Assembly: GCF_047974105.1 (NCBI RefSeq)
Contig: NZ_JBHYRS010000004.1
Span: 62,001-126,000 of the forward strand
DNA length: 64,000 nucleotides
Direction of reading: 5' to 3'
From: Mitsuokella sp047974105
GTDB lineage: Bacteria; Bacillota; Negativicutes; Selenomonadales; Selenomonadaceae
A program made the translations under genes and the position numbers. Below are positions 1 to 9,299 of this stretch, one piece after another; within the stretch, counting starts at the first letter, position 1, and every line of letters starts with the position of its first letter. The notes below the pieces were generated by a model. It was not told the origin of the DNA and ran no database searches. It was given only the letters and a program-made list of their open reading frames with translations.

Positions 1-1287
1 AAAGATCGGACCAAACTCATAAAGGTCAATGATCATCTGGATGGCGCTGTCCGGCTGGACAGCAGCAGCCGTCGTCGAAGAAACGTAACCGGCATAGGAG
101 AGCAGGCCCGTGAGGACTGCACTCGTAAGACCGGAACCGACCTTCGTGCCGACAGAACCACCGGAGAAGATAAGACCTTCCTGACGGATGTGGAACTTCC
201 ACTGGCCATACTCAACAACATCGCCGAGGAAACCGAAGATGACGGAGTTCAGCGGGGCAAAACCAATGCCGCGGATAACGCAGCTGAATACGACCCAGTT
301 AAAATCAAGCGGATTCAAGAGATAAATCAGATGACCGACAAAGCAGACGCTGATGCCGATGAGGCTCATGTTGCGTTTGCCGAAGCGGCGCAGCAGGGCC
401 GGGCAGAAAACAATCGTGAAGCCGATTGTCAGGCCCGTCTCCAAGAGGTACAGGATGGAGTAAAGCGAGCTGTCCATGAAGATGTATTTGCAGTAATACG
501 GCAGGACCGTACCCGTGATATAGAAGATAACGTTCTGCATCATCCAGATAGTCATGGCCATCCAGAAGTATTTATTGAGTGCGAGGCATTTCAGAGATTT
601 GCCAACAGGGATCTTCGCGACTTTCTTGCGTGCTTCGATGACAACCGTCTCTTTGCACTGTGAGAAGCAGAAGAGCAGGAGAATGAGACCGAGAACTGCC
701 CAAATGCTCATGACTTCGACCCAGGCCATCTGGTTATCGCCAAACATCTTGACGAGCGGCAGCGTAGCCGAGACCGAGAGAATTTTACCAAGTGGAGAAA
801 GGGTCATACGCGTGATGGACAGCATATCGCGTTCTTTCGAGATACGCGTCATCATCGCCGAAAGAGAACCATACGGCAGATTCAGTGCCGTATAGCAGAC
901 GGTTGTACAGAAGTTATACGTAACAAAGAGGTACGCAAACTGCAGAGCCGAAGAACCTTGTGGTACCGTATAAATAAGGACGATAGAAAGAGCGAACGGA
1001 ACACTCATCCAGAGAATCCAAGGTCTTGATTTGCCCCATTTGGAATTCGTACGCTCCACGATGAAGCCCATGACGACATCGGAAAAACCATCGAAGCAGC
1101 GGGAAATGAGGAAAACAAGACCAACCATTGCAGGATCAATGCCCGCATAGTCGGTGTAGAAGAACGTCAGGATGCTCATTGCACCCCAGACAATGTTCTG
1201 TGCCGTATCGCCAAGGCCATACGCAATTCGTGTGAGCCAGGACAGCTTGCCGGAATTCTCCGCAGCTGCATTTGCTGGATTTGCCAT
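1..1287 (-). CDS. GPH-family sugar/cyclitol:cation symporter (MFS_2), 3' end cut by window
   Basis: This is a membrane symporter of the glycoside-pentoside-hexuronide type, probably importing a sugar or cyclitol with a cation. The frame is open from the ATG at 1287 to the window edge (429 codons), so the C-terminus is missing. The start is preceded by a GGGAGGG ribosome site. The N-terminus reads LSWLTRIAYGLGDTAQNVVW, the family's first membrane segment, and about eleven hydrophobic segments follow. It closely resembles the genes at 6788-8191 and 12280-13671, so the three are paralogues. It lies downstream of iolG on the same strand, separated by 245 bp with its own -10-like element, which suggests inositol as substrate. 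The substrate is inference; the family call is firm. Confidence 0.85.
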   Translation of the reverse strand, partial: MANPANAAAENSGKLSWLTRIAYGLGDTAQNIVWGAMSILTFFYTDYAGIDPAMVGLVFLISRCFDGFSDVVMGFIVERTNSKWGKSRPWILWMSVPFALSIVLIYTVPQGSSALQFAYLFVTYNFCTTVCYTALNLPYGSLSAMMTRISKERDMLSITRMTLSPLGKILSVSATLPLVKMFGDNQMAWVEVMSIWAVLGLILLLFCFSQCKETVVIEARKKVAKIPVGKSLKCLALNKYFWMAMTIWMMQNVIFYITGTVLPYYCKYIFMDSSLYSILYLLETGLTIGFTIVFCPALLRRFGKRNMSLIGISVCFVGHLIYLLNPLDFNWVVFSCVIRGIGFAPLNSVIFGFLGDVVEYGQWKFHIRQEGLIFSGGSVGTKVGSGLTSAVLTGLLSYAGYVSSTTAAAVQPDSAIQMIIDLYEFGPIF

Positions 1288-1341
1288 GAAAAAACCCTCC
1301 CATTTCTTGAGCCCTATAAAGCTCTATCATTATGAAACTAC

Positions 1342-1347
1342 ATTATA
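1342..1347 (-). promoter_or_regulatory. Consensus -10 element upstream of the GPH symporter
   Basis: The minus strand reads TATAAT here, about 55 bp before the symporter start. The hexamer 17 bp upstream (TTTGCC) is a poor -35, so the promoter may need an activator such as the nearby AraC proteins. Confidence 0.4.
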
Positions 1348-1415
1348 TTACGACAATTCTCATCGGCAAACATATATCTCATGAACAAAAAGAATGGCTT
1401 CATGAAATATCCTGG

Positions 1416-1444
1416 CCGGGGACAGGCTCCCCTCCTGTCCTCGG
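1416..1444 (-). other. GC-rich hairpin between iolG and the GPH symporter
   Basis: GGACAGG at 1420-1426 pairs with CCTGTCC at 1434-1440, and further pairing extends outward. No T-run follows on the minus strand, so this is not a clear terminator. It may be an RNA-processing or attenuation element in the 245-bp gap. Confidence 0.35.
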
Positions 1445-1532
1445 TCAAGGAAAACTTTCATTTTTTGCTTTACCGTTTTCACTGCTTGCCAAGCAGAATC
1501 ATTGACAACGGAACAATAAGTTATATTTTAAA

Positions 1533-2552
1533 TCAATATACAATAGAAACCGGCTTGCCTTCTTTATAAGACTGCGTCGTAGCAAAGGCAATCTGCGTGG
1601 ACTTCGTGCCATCATAAACTTTGACTTCCGGTTTGCGGCCCGTCTGGACACAGTCGATGAATTCCTGCATCTCCAGGAGATAAGCCTTGGCAAAACGCTC
1701 CGGAAAACCGCTGACACATTCTTTGACGGCACCGTGCTTATCATAGATCATGCAGAGGTTCTTCTCCGGAACCGGGCTGATGCGCAGCGTTCCTTCCGTG
1801 CCGACAACTTCCGTTTCAACATGGTAGCCATACGGAGCCGTGCGGCCGACATGGACAAAACCGATTTTGCCGCTCTTGCATTTGTACATCGCTACGCCCG
1901 TCTCATCATCGCCGGCAGCCTTGAATTCCGGATGCTTGAACGTCGCACCGGATGCATAGACTTCCGTCGGGTCCTCGCCGAGGAACCAGCGCATGAGGTC
2001 GATATCATGGATGGCCATGTCGATGAAGATGCCGCCCGAGGTCGGCGCAAAGCGGATGGCGCCTTGTACGAGAGCCTCCGGGTCAATGCCCGTAGCCTTT
2101 ACCATATACGGCTCACCAATGAGGCCGGCCTTGATTTTTTCCATGGCATATGCATAGGACGGGTCGAAGCGGCGCATGAAGCCGAGGAAGAATGCGAGTT
2201 CCGGATGACGCTCTACAGCCTTTTCTGCCTGCTTGCATTCCTCAACGTTGACACCCAGCGGTTTCTCCGAGAAGACGTGCTTGCCGGCATCAAGGGCCTT
2301 GGCAATCTGCTCGCAGTGCAGACCGCTTGTCGTGACAATGGCCACGGCGTCGATATCGGCCTTGGCGAGCATCTCGTCAAAATCCGTATAAACATCCGTC
2401 ACACCGAGTTCTTTCTTGGCATATTCAAGTTCAGCCGGCATGATTGAGCAGGCTGCCGTAAGCTCCGCATTGGGGATCTTATACGCGATGTTGCCTGCAT
2501 GAACCTTGCCGAGACGACCGAGACCTGCGATACCAACTTTGACCTTTTCCAT
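1533..2552 (-). CDS. iolG: Inositol 2-dehydrogenase-like Gfo/Idh/MocA oxidoreductase
   Basis: It probably oxidises myo-inositol to 2-keto-myo-inositol with NAD, the first step of inositol catabolism in the cytoplasm. The 339-residue length fits IolG. The Rossmann glycine motif is at residues 10-15 (GLGRLG), the Glu-Lys-Pro motif at 96-98 supplies the catalytic lysine, and D178 and H182 match the catalytic Asp/His pair of the family. The GFMRRFD segment near 124-130 is also typical of IolG. GGGAGAGG precedes the start. It sits away from the main iol operon, between an AraC regulator and a GPH symporter. Other Gfo/Idh members act on related polyols, so scyllo- or chiro-inositol specificity is possible. 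Confidence 0.8.
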   Translation of the reverse strand: MEKVKVGIAGLGRLGKVHAGNIAYKIPNAELTAACSIMPAELEYAKKELGVTDVYTDFDEMLAKADIDAVAIVTTSGLHCEQIAKALDAGKHVFSEKPLGVNVEECKQAEKAVERHPELAFFLGFMRRFDPSYAYAMEKIKAGLIGEPYMVKATGIDPEALVQGAIRFAPTSGGIFIDMAIHDIDLMRWFLGEDPTEVYASGATFKHPEFKAAGDDETGVAMYKCKSGKIGFVHVGRTAPYGYHVETEVVGTEGTLRISPVPEKNLCMIYDKHGAVKECVSGFPERFAKAYLLEMQEFIDCVQTGRKPEVKVYDGTKSTQIAFATTQSYKEGKPVSIVY

Positions 2553-2699
2553 GATGACCTCTCCCTTTATGATAATCTAGTTCAAAACTTTATCATTTTT
2601 CTTCGTTCAAGCTTGTTTCATCTGAACTGTTATTATCATATCATGGGTCAGTTCTGAGGTCATTATCGCCACATGCTTAAAAATGTTCATTTCTTGCTC

Positions 2700-3629
2700 T
2701 CATGTGTCTGACTTCTCAGTTTCATCCGGAACTGTATCCTTGGCACGATCCTTCCCCTGGAACTTATCAAGGAAATGATACTTGCCTCTGGCAGAAAAAT
2801 AATGACGGAATGTTTTCGGTGTCATATTCATCTCACGGCGAAAGGCACGCACAAAATACGAACTGCTTGTAAAGCCTGTCATCATCGCAATCGTATCGAT
2901 TTTTTCCATCGTATAGACAAGCATCTTCTTTGCCTCGTCCAGCCGGTAATTGAGCAGGTACACATGCGGCGGCATCATCATCATGCGTTTAAAGAGCCGC
3001 GTAAAATAAAACGGACTCAGATTGACCGCAGATGCAACATCCGCTACCGAAATCGGCTCGGCAAAATGTTTCCTGATATAAGCAACGGACTGACGCACAG
3101 CTTCTTCTGCCGGCGTCTCCTCCTTAAGCGTCTGTTCAGCCAGACGGCAGAGCAGGCTGTACAGAAGGCGCGAAAACTGGAATTCGCTGCAGTCGCCGCT
3201 TTTCAGCCCTTTGAGGATATCGTCGACGAGTCCGACTACCTGTTTGCCATAAAAAGCGTTGAGGTGTCCCGAGCCATTTGTCTCATAAATATGCTCAAGG
3301 ATTGGCGCGACTTCCCGGCCATCGAAATGAAACCATTTCACCACAGAAGGTCCCTCGGACCAATAATCATTTGACTCACGGCAGGCCAGCAGCACAATCT
3401 CTCCCTGCCGAGCGACAAAATGCTCACCGCGCAGCTTGAAATGCAGCTCCCCGCTTTCGATATACTGAATCATATAGGCATTCATGTAATCGCGGCGGAT
3501 GCGGTACGGTGAGTCCAGCTTATACTTAGCTCCCCACATCGGATAAAAAAGATGCTGCTTGGCAAAATTGCTGGCCGAATAAAAATAGATGCCATCGCGC
3601 CAAAGCACGCCCGGTTCCTCTATCGTCAT
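2700..3629 (-). CDS. AraC-family transcriptional regulator
   Basis: This is a 309-residue DNA-binding regulator with an N-terminal cupin-like sensor (about residues 1-170) and a C-terminal double helix-turn-helix (about 190-290). The second helix-turn-helix contains GFTSSSYFVRAFRREMNMTP, a typical AraC signature. I chose the ATG at 3629 because GAAGGG lies just upstream; an upstream ATG at 3677 has no ribosome site. It lies between iolI and iolG on the same strand, so it probably responds to an inositol-type ligand and controls its neighbours. Its sensor domain resembles that of the AraC protein at 10647-11480. Ligand and targets are inferred from context. Confidence 0.82.
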   Translation of the reverse strand: MTIEEPGVLWRDGIYFYSASNFAKQHLFYPMWGAKYKLDSPYRIRRDYMNAYMIQYIESGELHFKLRGEHFVARQGEIVLLACRESNDYWSEGPSVVKWFHFDGREVAPILEHIYETNGSGHLNAFYGKQVVGLVDDILKGLKSGDCSEFQFSRLLYSLLCRLAEQTLKEETPAEEAVRQSVAYIRKHFAEPISVADVASAVNLSPFYFTRLFKRMMMMPPHVYLLNYRLDEAKKMLVYTMEKIDTIAMMTGFTSSSYFVRAFRREMNMTPKTFRHYFSARGKYHFLDKFQGKDRAKDTVPDETEKSDT

Positions 3630-3721
3630 AAAAATCCCTTCTCTCAAGATATGCATTTCCTTGTTACCATTATCCATTATTGCACATTTTAAGAGAAGGG
3701 TGCAGGCAAATACAAATCAAA

Positions 3722-4561
3722 TCAGAAGTTGCGTTTGATAACGGCTTCCGATTTTTCTTTGCCGATGCGGTAGACATCGTCAGCCGGCATTGCATAATAC
3801 TCCGGACGGAAAAGTTCGAGAGAAAGTACATCCTGTGCCCAGCCAATCTTTTTAAGCGTCTGCAGGATGCCATCGAGGTCAATGCAGCCATCGCCCGGCC
3901 ATACGCGGTCATCGTCGCGCAGAGCGCCATACTGGAAATCTTCTGTATCATTGAGATGAACAATGAAGATTTTCTTGCCATCAGCCTGAGCGAGGTCTTT
4001 CAGGCTGGAATGCATGCCGTGGAAATGGAAGCAGTCGAGCGTCAGGCCGACATTGTCCATATCGAGTTCCGAGATGATATCATATGCTTCGCCAAAATCG
4101 TTGATCGAAGCCTCCGGATGGCCCAAGAATTCGACCGAAAGGCGCATGCCCGCTTCACCGCAGATATTGCCCATCTCTTTGAGGCAGGCAAGGGTCGATT
4201 TGCGGATAGCCTGACGCGTGACTTTCTTGAGGCCGACTGTCGGCACCGTGATGACGGTCTTGCAGCCAATTTTCTTACCCCATTCACACATCTCACGCAG
4301 TTTGCGCAGCGTTTCCTTATAATCCGCCTCCGGCAGATTATTGAAGTACTCCAGCGTATTGAAGGCCCATGGCTTGACCGGATGCGCTGCAAAATAAGCG
4401 GCAAGTTCCTCGATGGAATGGTTTGCAAGATAATTCTTAAGGCAGTCCATCGTGCGGATCTCAATCATATCGTATCCGTACTTCTCGCAGAGCGCGAGAT
4501 CCTGCTCCAGCGTCGTTCCCTTGCATTTGAGTGCCGTAGCTTCATTCATGCTGAGTTTCAT
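3722..4561 (-). CDS. iolI: IolI-type 2-keto-myo-inositol isomerase (TIM barrel)
   Basis: It probably interconverts inososes (2-keto-myo-inositol and its epimer), feeding other inositol isomers into the iol pathway. The 279 residues align well from memory with Bacillus subtilis IolI, beginning MKLSMNEAT, with CEKYGYDMIEIRTMD near 25-39 and ELFRPEYY near 249-256. The metal ligands are visible as E144, D176, H202 and E249, almost the same numbers as in IolI. The start at 4561 follows GGGGAG; an upstream in-frame ATG at 4591 is less well placed. Its neighbours are two AraC genes and iolG. It belongs to the AP-endonuclease-2 superfamily, so another sugar isomerase activity cannot be excluded. Confidence 0.8.
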   Translation of the reverse strand: MKLSMNEATALKCKGTTLEQDLALCEKYGYDMIEIRTMDCLKNYLANHSIEELAAYFAAHPVKPWAFNTLEYFNNLPEADYKETLRKLREMCEWGKKIGCKTVITVPTVGLKKVTRQAIRKSTLACLKEMGNICGEAGMRLSVEFLGHPEASINDFGEAYDIISELDMDNVGLTLDCFHFHGMHSSLKDLAQADGKKIFIVHLNDTEDFQYGALRDDDRVWPGDGCIDLDGILQTLKKIGWAQDVLSLELFRPEYYAMPADDVYRIGKEKSEAVIKRNF

Positions 4562-4820
4562 TTCATACTCCCCTTTTCCTGAATCTGGCATCTGTACATG
4601 GTATAATATAGATGACGAATGAACAGATGCTTGTTTATTTATTGTTTACAGTTATTATTATATTGGTATTTCAGCTTATTTTCCTTTATGTTATTGTCGT
4701 TTTTCAGAAAAGAATGACGCAAATAAAGTGTTGAAACAGCACGCTCTGCCAAAAATACCATGCCATGTCTTCGAAAAATCCTCTATTATCTTGCTCTCAT
4801 GCTGCTAAGAAGGTGATATT

Positions 4821-5684
4821 TTGCTTCAATATTTTATCCCGCGGACGAATGGACCTCATTCTGCCCAAGATTCCAGCTGCCATCTTCGCAGTGTCTGTGA
4901 TATCGATTCGCGTCATGGCAAACTGCCGCGCACAATGCACATGCACACAGACCGCGCAGAAATCATCCTCGTGACAGCCGGACATGGCAGCTTCAATATT
5001 GACACAGGCCATTACCTCGCAGGCAAAGGCGATATCCTCTTTTTCGACAGCGGCATTCTGCATGACGAAACAACAGTCGAGGGTGACCTGGCTACCAGCT
5101 GCCTGTCTGTCTCGGATTTCAAGCGGACAAAACGACGGCCCAATGCCATGGTCGGAGACTGCTATGCTCCGCTCCTGCACCTTGGCGATTCCTTCCCTGA
5201 AATCTATGCGCTTTTTCAGGCCCTGACAAAAATGGCGCGAACAGGAAATCCTGTCTCCCTGCTCGATGCTCTCACGGCTGTCATTTTAAACAAACTTGAC
5301 CTCGAACTGCACAAACACGGTCAAAAACCACAGAAGCAGGCAGAATCCTTAGGGCTGACCGTCAAGGCTTACATCGACCATCACTACCGTGAGGAAATTA
5401 CCCTGAAATCCATTGCGGAGGCTCTGAAGTTCAATCCTTATTATCTTGCCCATGCCTTTAAAGAACATATAGGCTATTCCCCAATGCAGTACATCATCAG
5501 GCGGCGCATCGGCGAAGCCCAAAATCTGTTAATCAGTACAGACCGCAGCATTACGGATATCGCCCTTTCCTGCGGTTATAACAACTCCAACTACTTCCAG
5601 AGTGTCTTCAAAAACCTTATGGGTATAACACCGGGGCAGTACCGGCGGGACTGGGTCAAGAATACTTCTCTTCAAAAAGAATAA
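4821..5684 (+). CDS. AraC-family transcriptional regulator (TTG start)
   Basis: This 287-residue regulator has a cupin sensor containing the HMHTDRAEIILV segment (about 40-51) and a C-terminal double helix-turn-helix ending CGYNNSNYFQSVFKNLMGIT. It is divergent from iolI across 259 bp, so it probably regulates iolI and the genes after it. The start is a TTG at 4821, with AAGGTGA five bases upstream and no better ATG. Its DNA-binding half is nearly the same as that of the AraC protein at 30911-31765 (shared SPMQYIIRRRI and CGYNNSNYFQSVF). The two may recognise the same operator. The ligand is unknown. Confidence 0.8.
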   Translation: MLQYFIPRTNGPHSAQDSSCHLRSVCDIDSRHGKLPRTMHMHTDRAEIILVTAGHGSFNIDTGHYLAGKGDILFFDSGILHDETTVEGDLATSCLSVSDFKRTKRRPNAMVGDCYAPLLHLGDSFPEIYALFQALTKMARTGNPVSLLDALTAVILNKLDLELHKHGQKPQKQAESLGLTVKAYIDHHYREEITLKSIAEALKFNPYYLAHAFKEHIGYSPMQYIIRRRIGEAQNLLISTDRSITDIALSCGYNNSNYFQSVFKNLMGITPGQYRRDWVKNTSLQKE

Positions 5685-5720
5685 AATAAGCGGCTCTGGC
5701 AAACGCTGAAGCCGCTTATT
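5685..5720. terminator. Bidirectional intrinsic terminator
   Basis: AATAAGCGGCT at 5685-5695 pairs with AGCCGCTTATT at 5710-5720. It separates the convergent AraC gene and the EamA exporter and has A/T-rich flanks on both sides. Confidence 0.75.
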
Positions 5721-5751
5721 TATCATATACGAATGGATTAGGGCAATTTAC

Positions 5752-6603
5752 TTACCCTCTGGCCTTTGTCTTGGCCGTGACGACGACGTAGATGCCCGCC
5801 ATGATCATGAGCATGCCGAGAAGGATATGGAGCGTCATGGGCTCGCCCAGGCAGATGATGCCGCCGACGACACCGACGATTGGTACGGCCAGCACGGCCA
5901 CCGAGGCCTTGCTGACTTCAATATGCTGCAGGATCCAGCTCCAAAGGAAAAAGGCCAGAGCAGAAGCGAGCACGCCGTTATAGAGCAGGCAGAGGATGGA
6001 TTCCTTGTTCCAGATGACGGGCCCCTGCGGCACGATGATCGTATAGACGAGCAAAGTCAGCGAGGCACAGACCATCTGCCAGGTCGTCAGCGAAATGGCG
6101 TTGACATCCGACAGCTTGAGCTTGACAAAAATGCTTGCGAGGCCCCAGAAAACAGCGCTCAAAAGGCCGATGAGGATGGCCGTAATGCTGCCGCCCGCGT
6201 GTACATCCATGAGGACGACCATGCCGGCAAGGGCCAGAATAATGCCAAATCCCTTGCGCCAGGTCAATTTCTCCCCGAGCAGAAAATGCGCCATAACCGC
6301 CGCAAACACCGGCATGCTGTAATTGAGCACCGAAACCATGCCGGCACCGAGCGTCAGCATGCTCGTCTGGGCCGCAATGTTGTTGAGCCCCATCTGCAGA
6401 ATGCCCGTGAGGAAAATCCACGGCCAGTATTTTTTCTTTGGCAGCGGCAGACGCAGCCAGAGCCAGACCGACAGCAGCACGACAGCGCCAAAGAGAAAAC
6501 GGTACGCCACAAACGTAATGGGCGGGAAAAATGTATTGGCCGTTTTCATGACAACCCAATTCATGCCCCATATCAAATAAATCAGCAATAATGCCTTAAC
6601 CAA
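5752..6603 (-). CDS. EamA-family (DMT) transporter
   Basis: This is a 283-residue inner-membrane protein with about ten hydrophobic segments arranged as two EamA halves. Members export or import small metabolites such as amino acids, sugars or nucleotides. The N-terminus LIYLIWGMNWVVMKTAN and the LGEKLTWRKGFGIILALAGM segment are typical of the family. The reading frame starts at a TTG (6603) preceded by AGAGGGGA. It is convergent with the AraC gene at 4821-5684 and has its own terminator, so it may be transcribed alone. The substrate cannot be read from the sequence. A second, diverged EamA protein is at 13986-14879. Confidence 0.8.
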   Translation of the reverse strand: MVKALLLIYLIWGMNWVVMKTANTFFPPITFVAYRFLFGAVVLLSVWLWLRLPLPKKKYWPWIFLTGILQMGLNNIAAQTSMLTLGAGMVSVLNYSMPVFAAVMAHFLLGEKLTWRKGFGIILALAGMVVLMDVHAGGSITAILIGLLSAVFWGLASIFVKLKLSDVNAISLTTWQMVCASLTLLVYTIIVPQGPVIWNKESILCLLYNGVLASALAFFLWSWILQHIEVSKASVAVLAVPIVGVVGGIICLGEPMTLHILLGMLMIMAGIYVVVTAKTKARG

Positions 6604-6722
6604 GGGAATCCCCTCTTTCCACAGAAGTACAGAGAACCAATCTGCTCAATATATACTCTTTATATTACCACGTTCATAAAGAAAAAACAGTTCCTATCTT
6701 GCGGAAAAATCGCATAAAAACA

Positions 6723-6754
6723 GCAAGACTGCTCAAAGTCTGGAACAGTCTTGC
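6723..6754 (-). terminator. Intrinsic terminator after the GPH symporter gene
   Basis: GCAAGACTG at 6723-6731 pairs with CAGTCTTGC at 6746-6754. On the minus strand the stem is followed by TGTTTTTATG, a T-run, just beyond the stop at 6788. Confidence 0.65.
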
Positions 6755-6787
6755 CAAATATGCAAAAAATCTGCGTATCTCTCTTCA

Positions 6788-8191
6788 TCAGTCTTCACCG
6801 CGGGCAGCTCTTGCCACGAGATCCCGCATGATTCTCGGATAGAGCTGGTCGAGTTTGTAGCAGTAAAGAATGACAATGACGATGGCCCAGATGACGAGCG
6901 GGCCGTATTCATAGAGAGCCACGATCATGTCAATCGCACTCTGCGGCTGGGCAGCCGAGGCCGTCGCCGAAGAGACGTAGCCGGCATACGACAGAAGACC
7001 TGTGAGCAGGGCACTGACAAGGCCGCCGCCAATCTTATTGCCGACAGAGCCGCCCGAGAAAATCAGGCCTTCCTGACGAATGTGGAATTTCCACTGGCTG
7101 TAGTCGACTACATCGCCGAAGAAACCGAAAATAACGGAATTCAGCGGCGCAAAGCAGAGACCGCGGATAAAGCAGCTGAACAGCACCCAGTTGAAGCTGT
7201 ACGGGTCCAGCAAATAGACCAAATGTCCGAAGAACGCCAAAATGATGCCGTAGAGCGACATATTGCGCTTGCCGAATCTCTTCAGGAGCTTCGGGCAGAA
7301 CAGCATCGTCGCGATAATTGTCGTGAACGTCTCGACGAGGAACAGGATGCTGTAAAGCGAATCATCCATGAAAATGTACTTGCAGTAGTACGGCAGGATG
7401 GTACCGGTAAACAAGGCAATGCAGGCCTGCATCGTCCAGAGCCCCGTGGCCATCCAGAAGTATTTATTGAGCCCGAGGGCTTTGAGGGCAATCTTAGCGG
7501 GGATCTTCTCGGCCTTTTTCTTTGGGGACGGCTTGACTTTCTCCTCGCATTTATAGAAGCAGAGCAGCAGAAGCAGCAGGGCGACGACAGCCCAAAGGCT
7601 CATGACTTCAATCCAGGCCATCTGGGAATCGCCAAAGAATTTGACGAGCGGCAGAGTCGCCGAAACGGCAAGGATCTTGCCAAGCGGGGAAAGCGTCATA
7701 CGCGTGATGGAGAGCATATCGCGCTCCTTGGAAAGATGCGTCATCAGGGCCGAAAGACTGCCATACGGGAGATTCATGGCCGTGTAGCAGATGGTCGTAC
7801 AGAAATTATACGTTACAAAAATATAAGCAAACTGCAGGGCCGTCGAACCTTGCGGTACCATGTAGAGAAGCACGATGGAAATGGCAAATGGCAGGCTCAT
7901 CCAGAGAATCCAGGGACGTGCCTTGCCCCATTTCGAATGCGTGCGTTCGACAATGAAGCCCATGCAGACATCGGAAAAACCATCAAAACAGCGCGAAAGC
8001 AGCATGACCACACCGACGACCGCGGGGTCAACGCCGGCATAATCCGTGTAGAAGAACGTCAAAATACTCATCGCACCCCAGACGACGTTCTGTGCCGTAT
8101 CGCCGAGGCCATAGGAAATGCGGGTAAACCAGGAGAGCTTATCTGCAGTGGTCTGCGTCACCTGCGCTGCAGGTCCTGTTTGTCCTGTCAT
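6788..8191 (-). CDS. GPH-family sugar/cyclitol:cation symporter
   Basis: This is a full-length 467-residue MFS_2 symporter with about twelve membrane segments. LSWFTRISYGLGDTAQNVVW near the N-terminus and RPWILWMSLPFA in the region after the second segment are family features. AAAGGAGG precedes the ATG. It lies downstream of a TIM-barrel isomerase and a Gfo/Idh oxidoreductase on the same strand, after a 213-bp gap that holds a terminator-like hairpin. It could import the substrate of those two enzymes. It is a paralogue of the proteins at 1-1287 and 12280-13671 and appears the most diverged of the three (for example RTHSKWGKAR against RTNSKWGKSR). The substrate is inferred to be a cyclitol or sugar. 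Confidence 0.85.
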   Translation of the reverse strand: MTGQTGPAAQVTQTTADKLSWFTRISYGLGDTAQNVVWGAMSILTFFYTDYAGVDPAVVGVVMLLSRCFDGFSDVCMGFIVERTHSKWGKARPWILWMSLPFAISIVLLYMVPQGSTALQFAYIFVTYNFCTTICYTAMNLPYGSLSALMTHLSKERDMLSITRMTLSPLGKILAVSATLPLVKFFGDSQMAWIEVMSLWAVVALLLLLLCFYKCEEKVKPSPKKKAEKIPAKIALKALGLNKYFWMATGLWTMQACIALFTGTILPYYCKYIFMDDSLYSILFLVETFTTIIATMLFCPKLLKRFGKRNMSLYGIILAFFGHLVYLLDPYSFNWVLFSCFIRGLCFAPLNSVIFGFFGDVVDYSQWKFHIRQEGLIFSGGSVGNKIGGGLVSALLTGLLSYAGYVSSATASAAQPQSAIDMIVALYEYGPLVIWAIVIVILYCYKLDQLYPRIMRDLVARAARGED

Positions 8192-8283
8192 CGAAATTCC
8201 TCCTTTAATGCCAATGCTTATAATGCTTATTTATGAACCGACAGATTATATCATTCACGATTTCCCAAATTTGCCGAAAAAGA

Positions 8284-8310
8284 AAGCCTTCCGCGCGTCT
8301 GGGAAGGCTT
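8284..8310 (-). terminator. Intercistronic terminator or attenuator
   Basis: AAGCCTTCC at 8284-8292 pairs with GGAAGGCTT at 8302-8310. On the minus strand the stem runs into TCTTTTTCGG. It lies between the isomerase stop (8405) and the symporter start (8191) and probably lowers symporter transcription relative to the upstream genes. Confidence 0.6.
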
Positions 8311-8404
8311 TTCCCGCCATTACGGGATCATTTAGGAGTAGGTTTTCTGTTTTTGCATAAGAGAAACAAAAGCAGCAGTCAAGTGGGGGCAGCAAGAACG
8401 GTGC

Positions 8405-9286
8405 TTAGCAGAAACCGGCAGCACGCAGATTCTCGCGTCCTTTTTTCGCCAGTTTGAGCGGAATGTCAAACGATTTGACAGGGAACAGGTCCTGCTCGAC
8501 GACGCACCAGCCGTCATAGCCCTTTTCCACCAAAGCGTCATGGAACTTCTTGAAGTCAATGCTGCCTTTGCCCGGCTCGACCATGATATCTTCTGTCACG
8601 GCCTTGGCAAACGACCAATGTTCCTTGTCCATCTGTGCCTTGACAGCAAGGTCGCAGTCCTTGATATGGATGTACGGAATGCGGTCTGCATGCTTCTTAT
8701 AGAAGGAAATCGGCTCGCCGCCGCCATAAACGTGATGGCCCGTATCAAGGCAGAGCATGACGTTCGTATCCTTCAGCAGACGCTCAATCTGAGCCTCCGT
8801 CTGAACATGGGAGTCGACATGCGGATGGAACGTACCAATGAGGCCGTAGCTTGCCACATGGTCAGCAACGCGCTGGACGTTATCAGCATAGCGTTTCCAT
8901 TCCTCATCCGTGAGCTCCGGATTCATGGCAATTTCGCCCGTCTCGAGGTCCGTGTACATCGGCGGCAGCATGACGATATACTTCGCCTGAGCAAAACATC
9001 TGAGTACCGGTGCCATCTCGTCAATCGTCTTCATCATGCCCTGCACAGAATCCTCATCGAGGAAATTTCCGCCAACCGTGCCAGCCACGAGGATGAGATT
9101 GCGTTTGTCGAGCTCTTTTTTGAGCTCCGGTGCCGTATTCGGGAAATAGCCCCAGGGGCCGAGTTCTACGCCGGCGTAGCCTGCTTCTGCCATTTCATCG
9201 AGGCAGCGGTCCCAGGACGGCTGTTTTTCATGTTTTGGGAACCATACGCCCCAGGAATCTGGGGCAATGCCAACCTGAATTGCCAT
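8405..9286 (-). CDS. Sugar phosphate isomerase/epimerase-family TIM barrel (IolE/IolI-like)
   Basis: This cytoplasmic enzyme of 293 residues belongs to the xylose-isomerase-like TIM-barrel superfamily, which includes inosose dehydratases and isomerases. IAPDSWGVWF at the N-terminus, TFHPHVDSHVQT, LCLDTGHHVYGGGEP and YIHIKDCDL carry the expected His and Asp metal ligands, and WCVVEQDLFP gives the C-terminal Glu. AAGGAGG precedes the ATG at 9286. The upstream Gfo/Idh gene ends only 13 bp away, so the two are co-transcribed. The pair resembles an inositol or sugar dehydrogenase followed by a dehydratase or isomerase. It differs from the canonical IolE at 16502-17389, so a distinct polyol substrate is likely. 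Confidence 0.75.
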   Translation of the reverse strand: MAIQVGIAPDSWGVWFPKHEKQPSWDRCLDEMAEAGYAGVELGPWGYFPNTAPELKKELDKRNLILVAGTVGGNFLDEDSVQGMMKTIDEMAPVLRCFAQAKYIVMLPPMYTDLETGEIAMNPELTDEEWKRYADNVQRVADHVASYGLIGTFHPHVDSHVQTEAQIERLLKDTNVMLCLDTGHHVYGGGEPISFYKKHADRIPYIHIKDCDLAVKAQMDKEHWSFAKAVTEDIMVEPGKGSIDFKKFHDALVEKGYDGWCVVEQDLFPVKSFDIPLKLAKKGRENLRAAGFC

Positions 9287-9299
9287 TTTGCGTGCCTCC

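Noticed and set aside
2624..2654. GAACTG/CAGTTC inverted repeat upstream of iolG
   Set aside because: The arms are only six bases with a 19-bp spacer, within chance expectation for AT-rich intergenic DNA.
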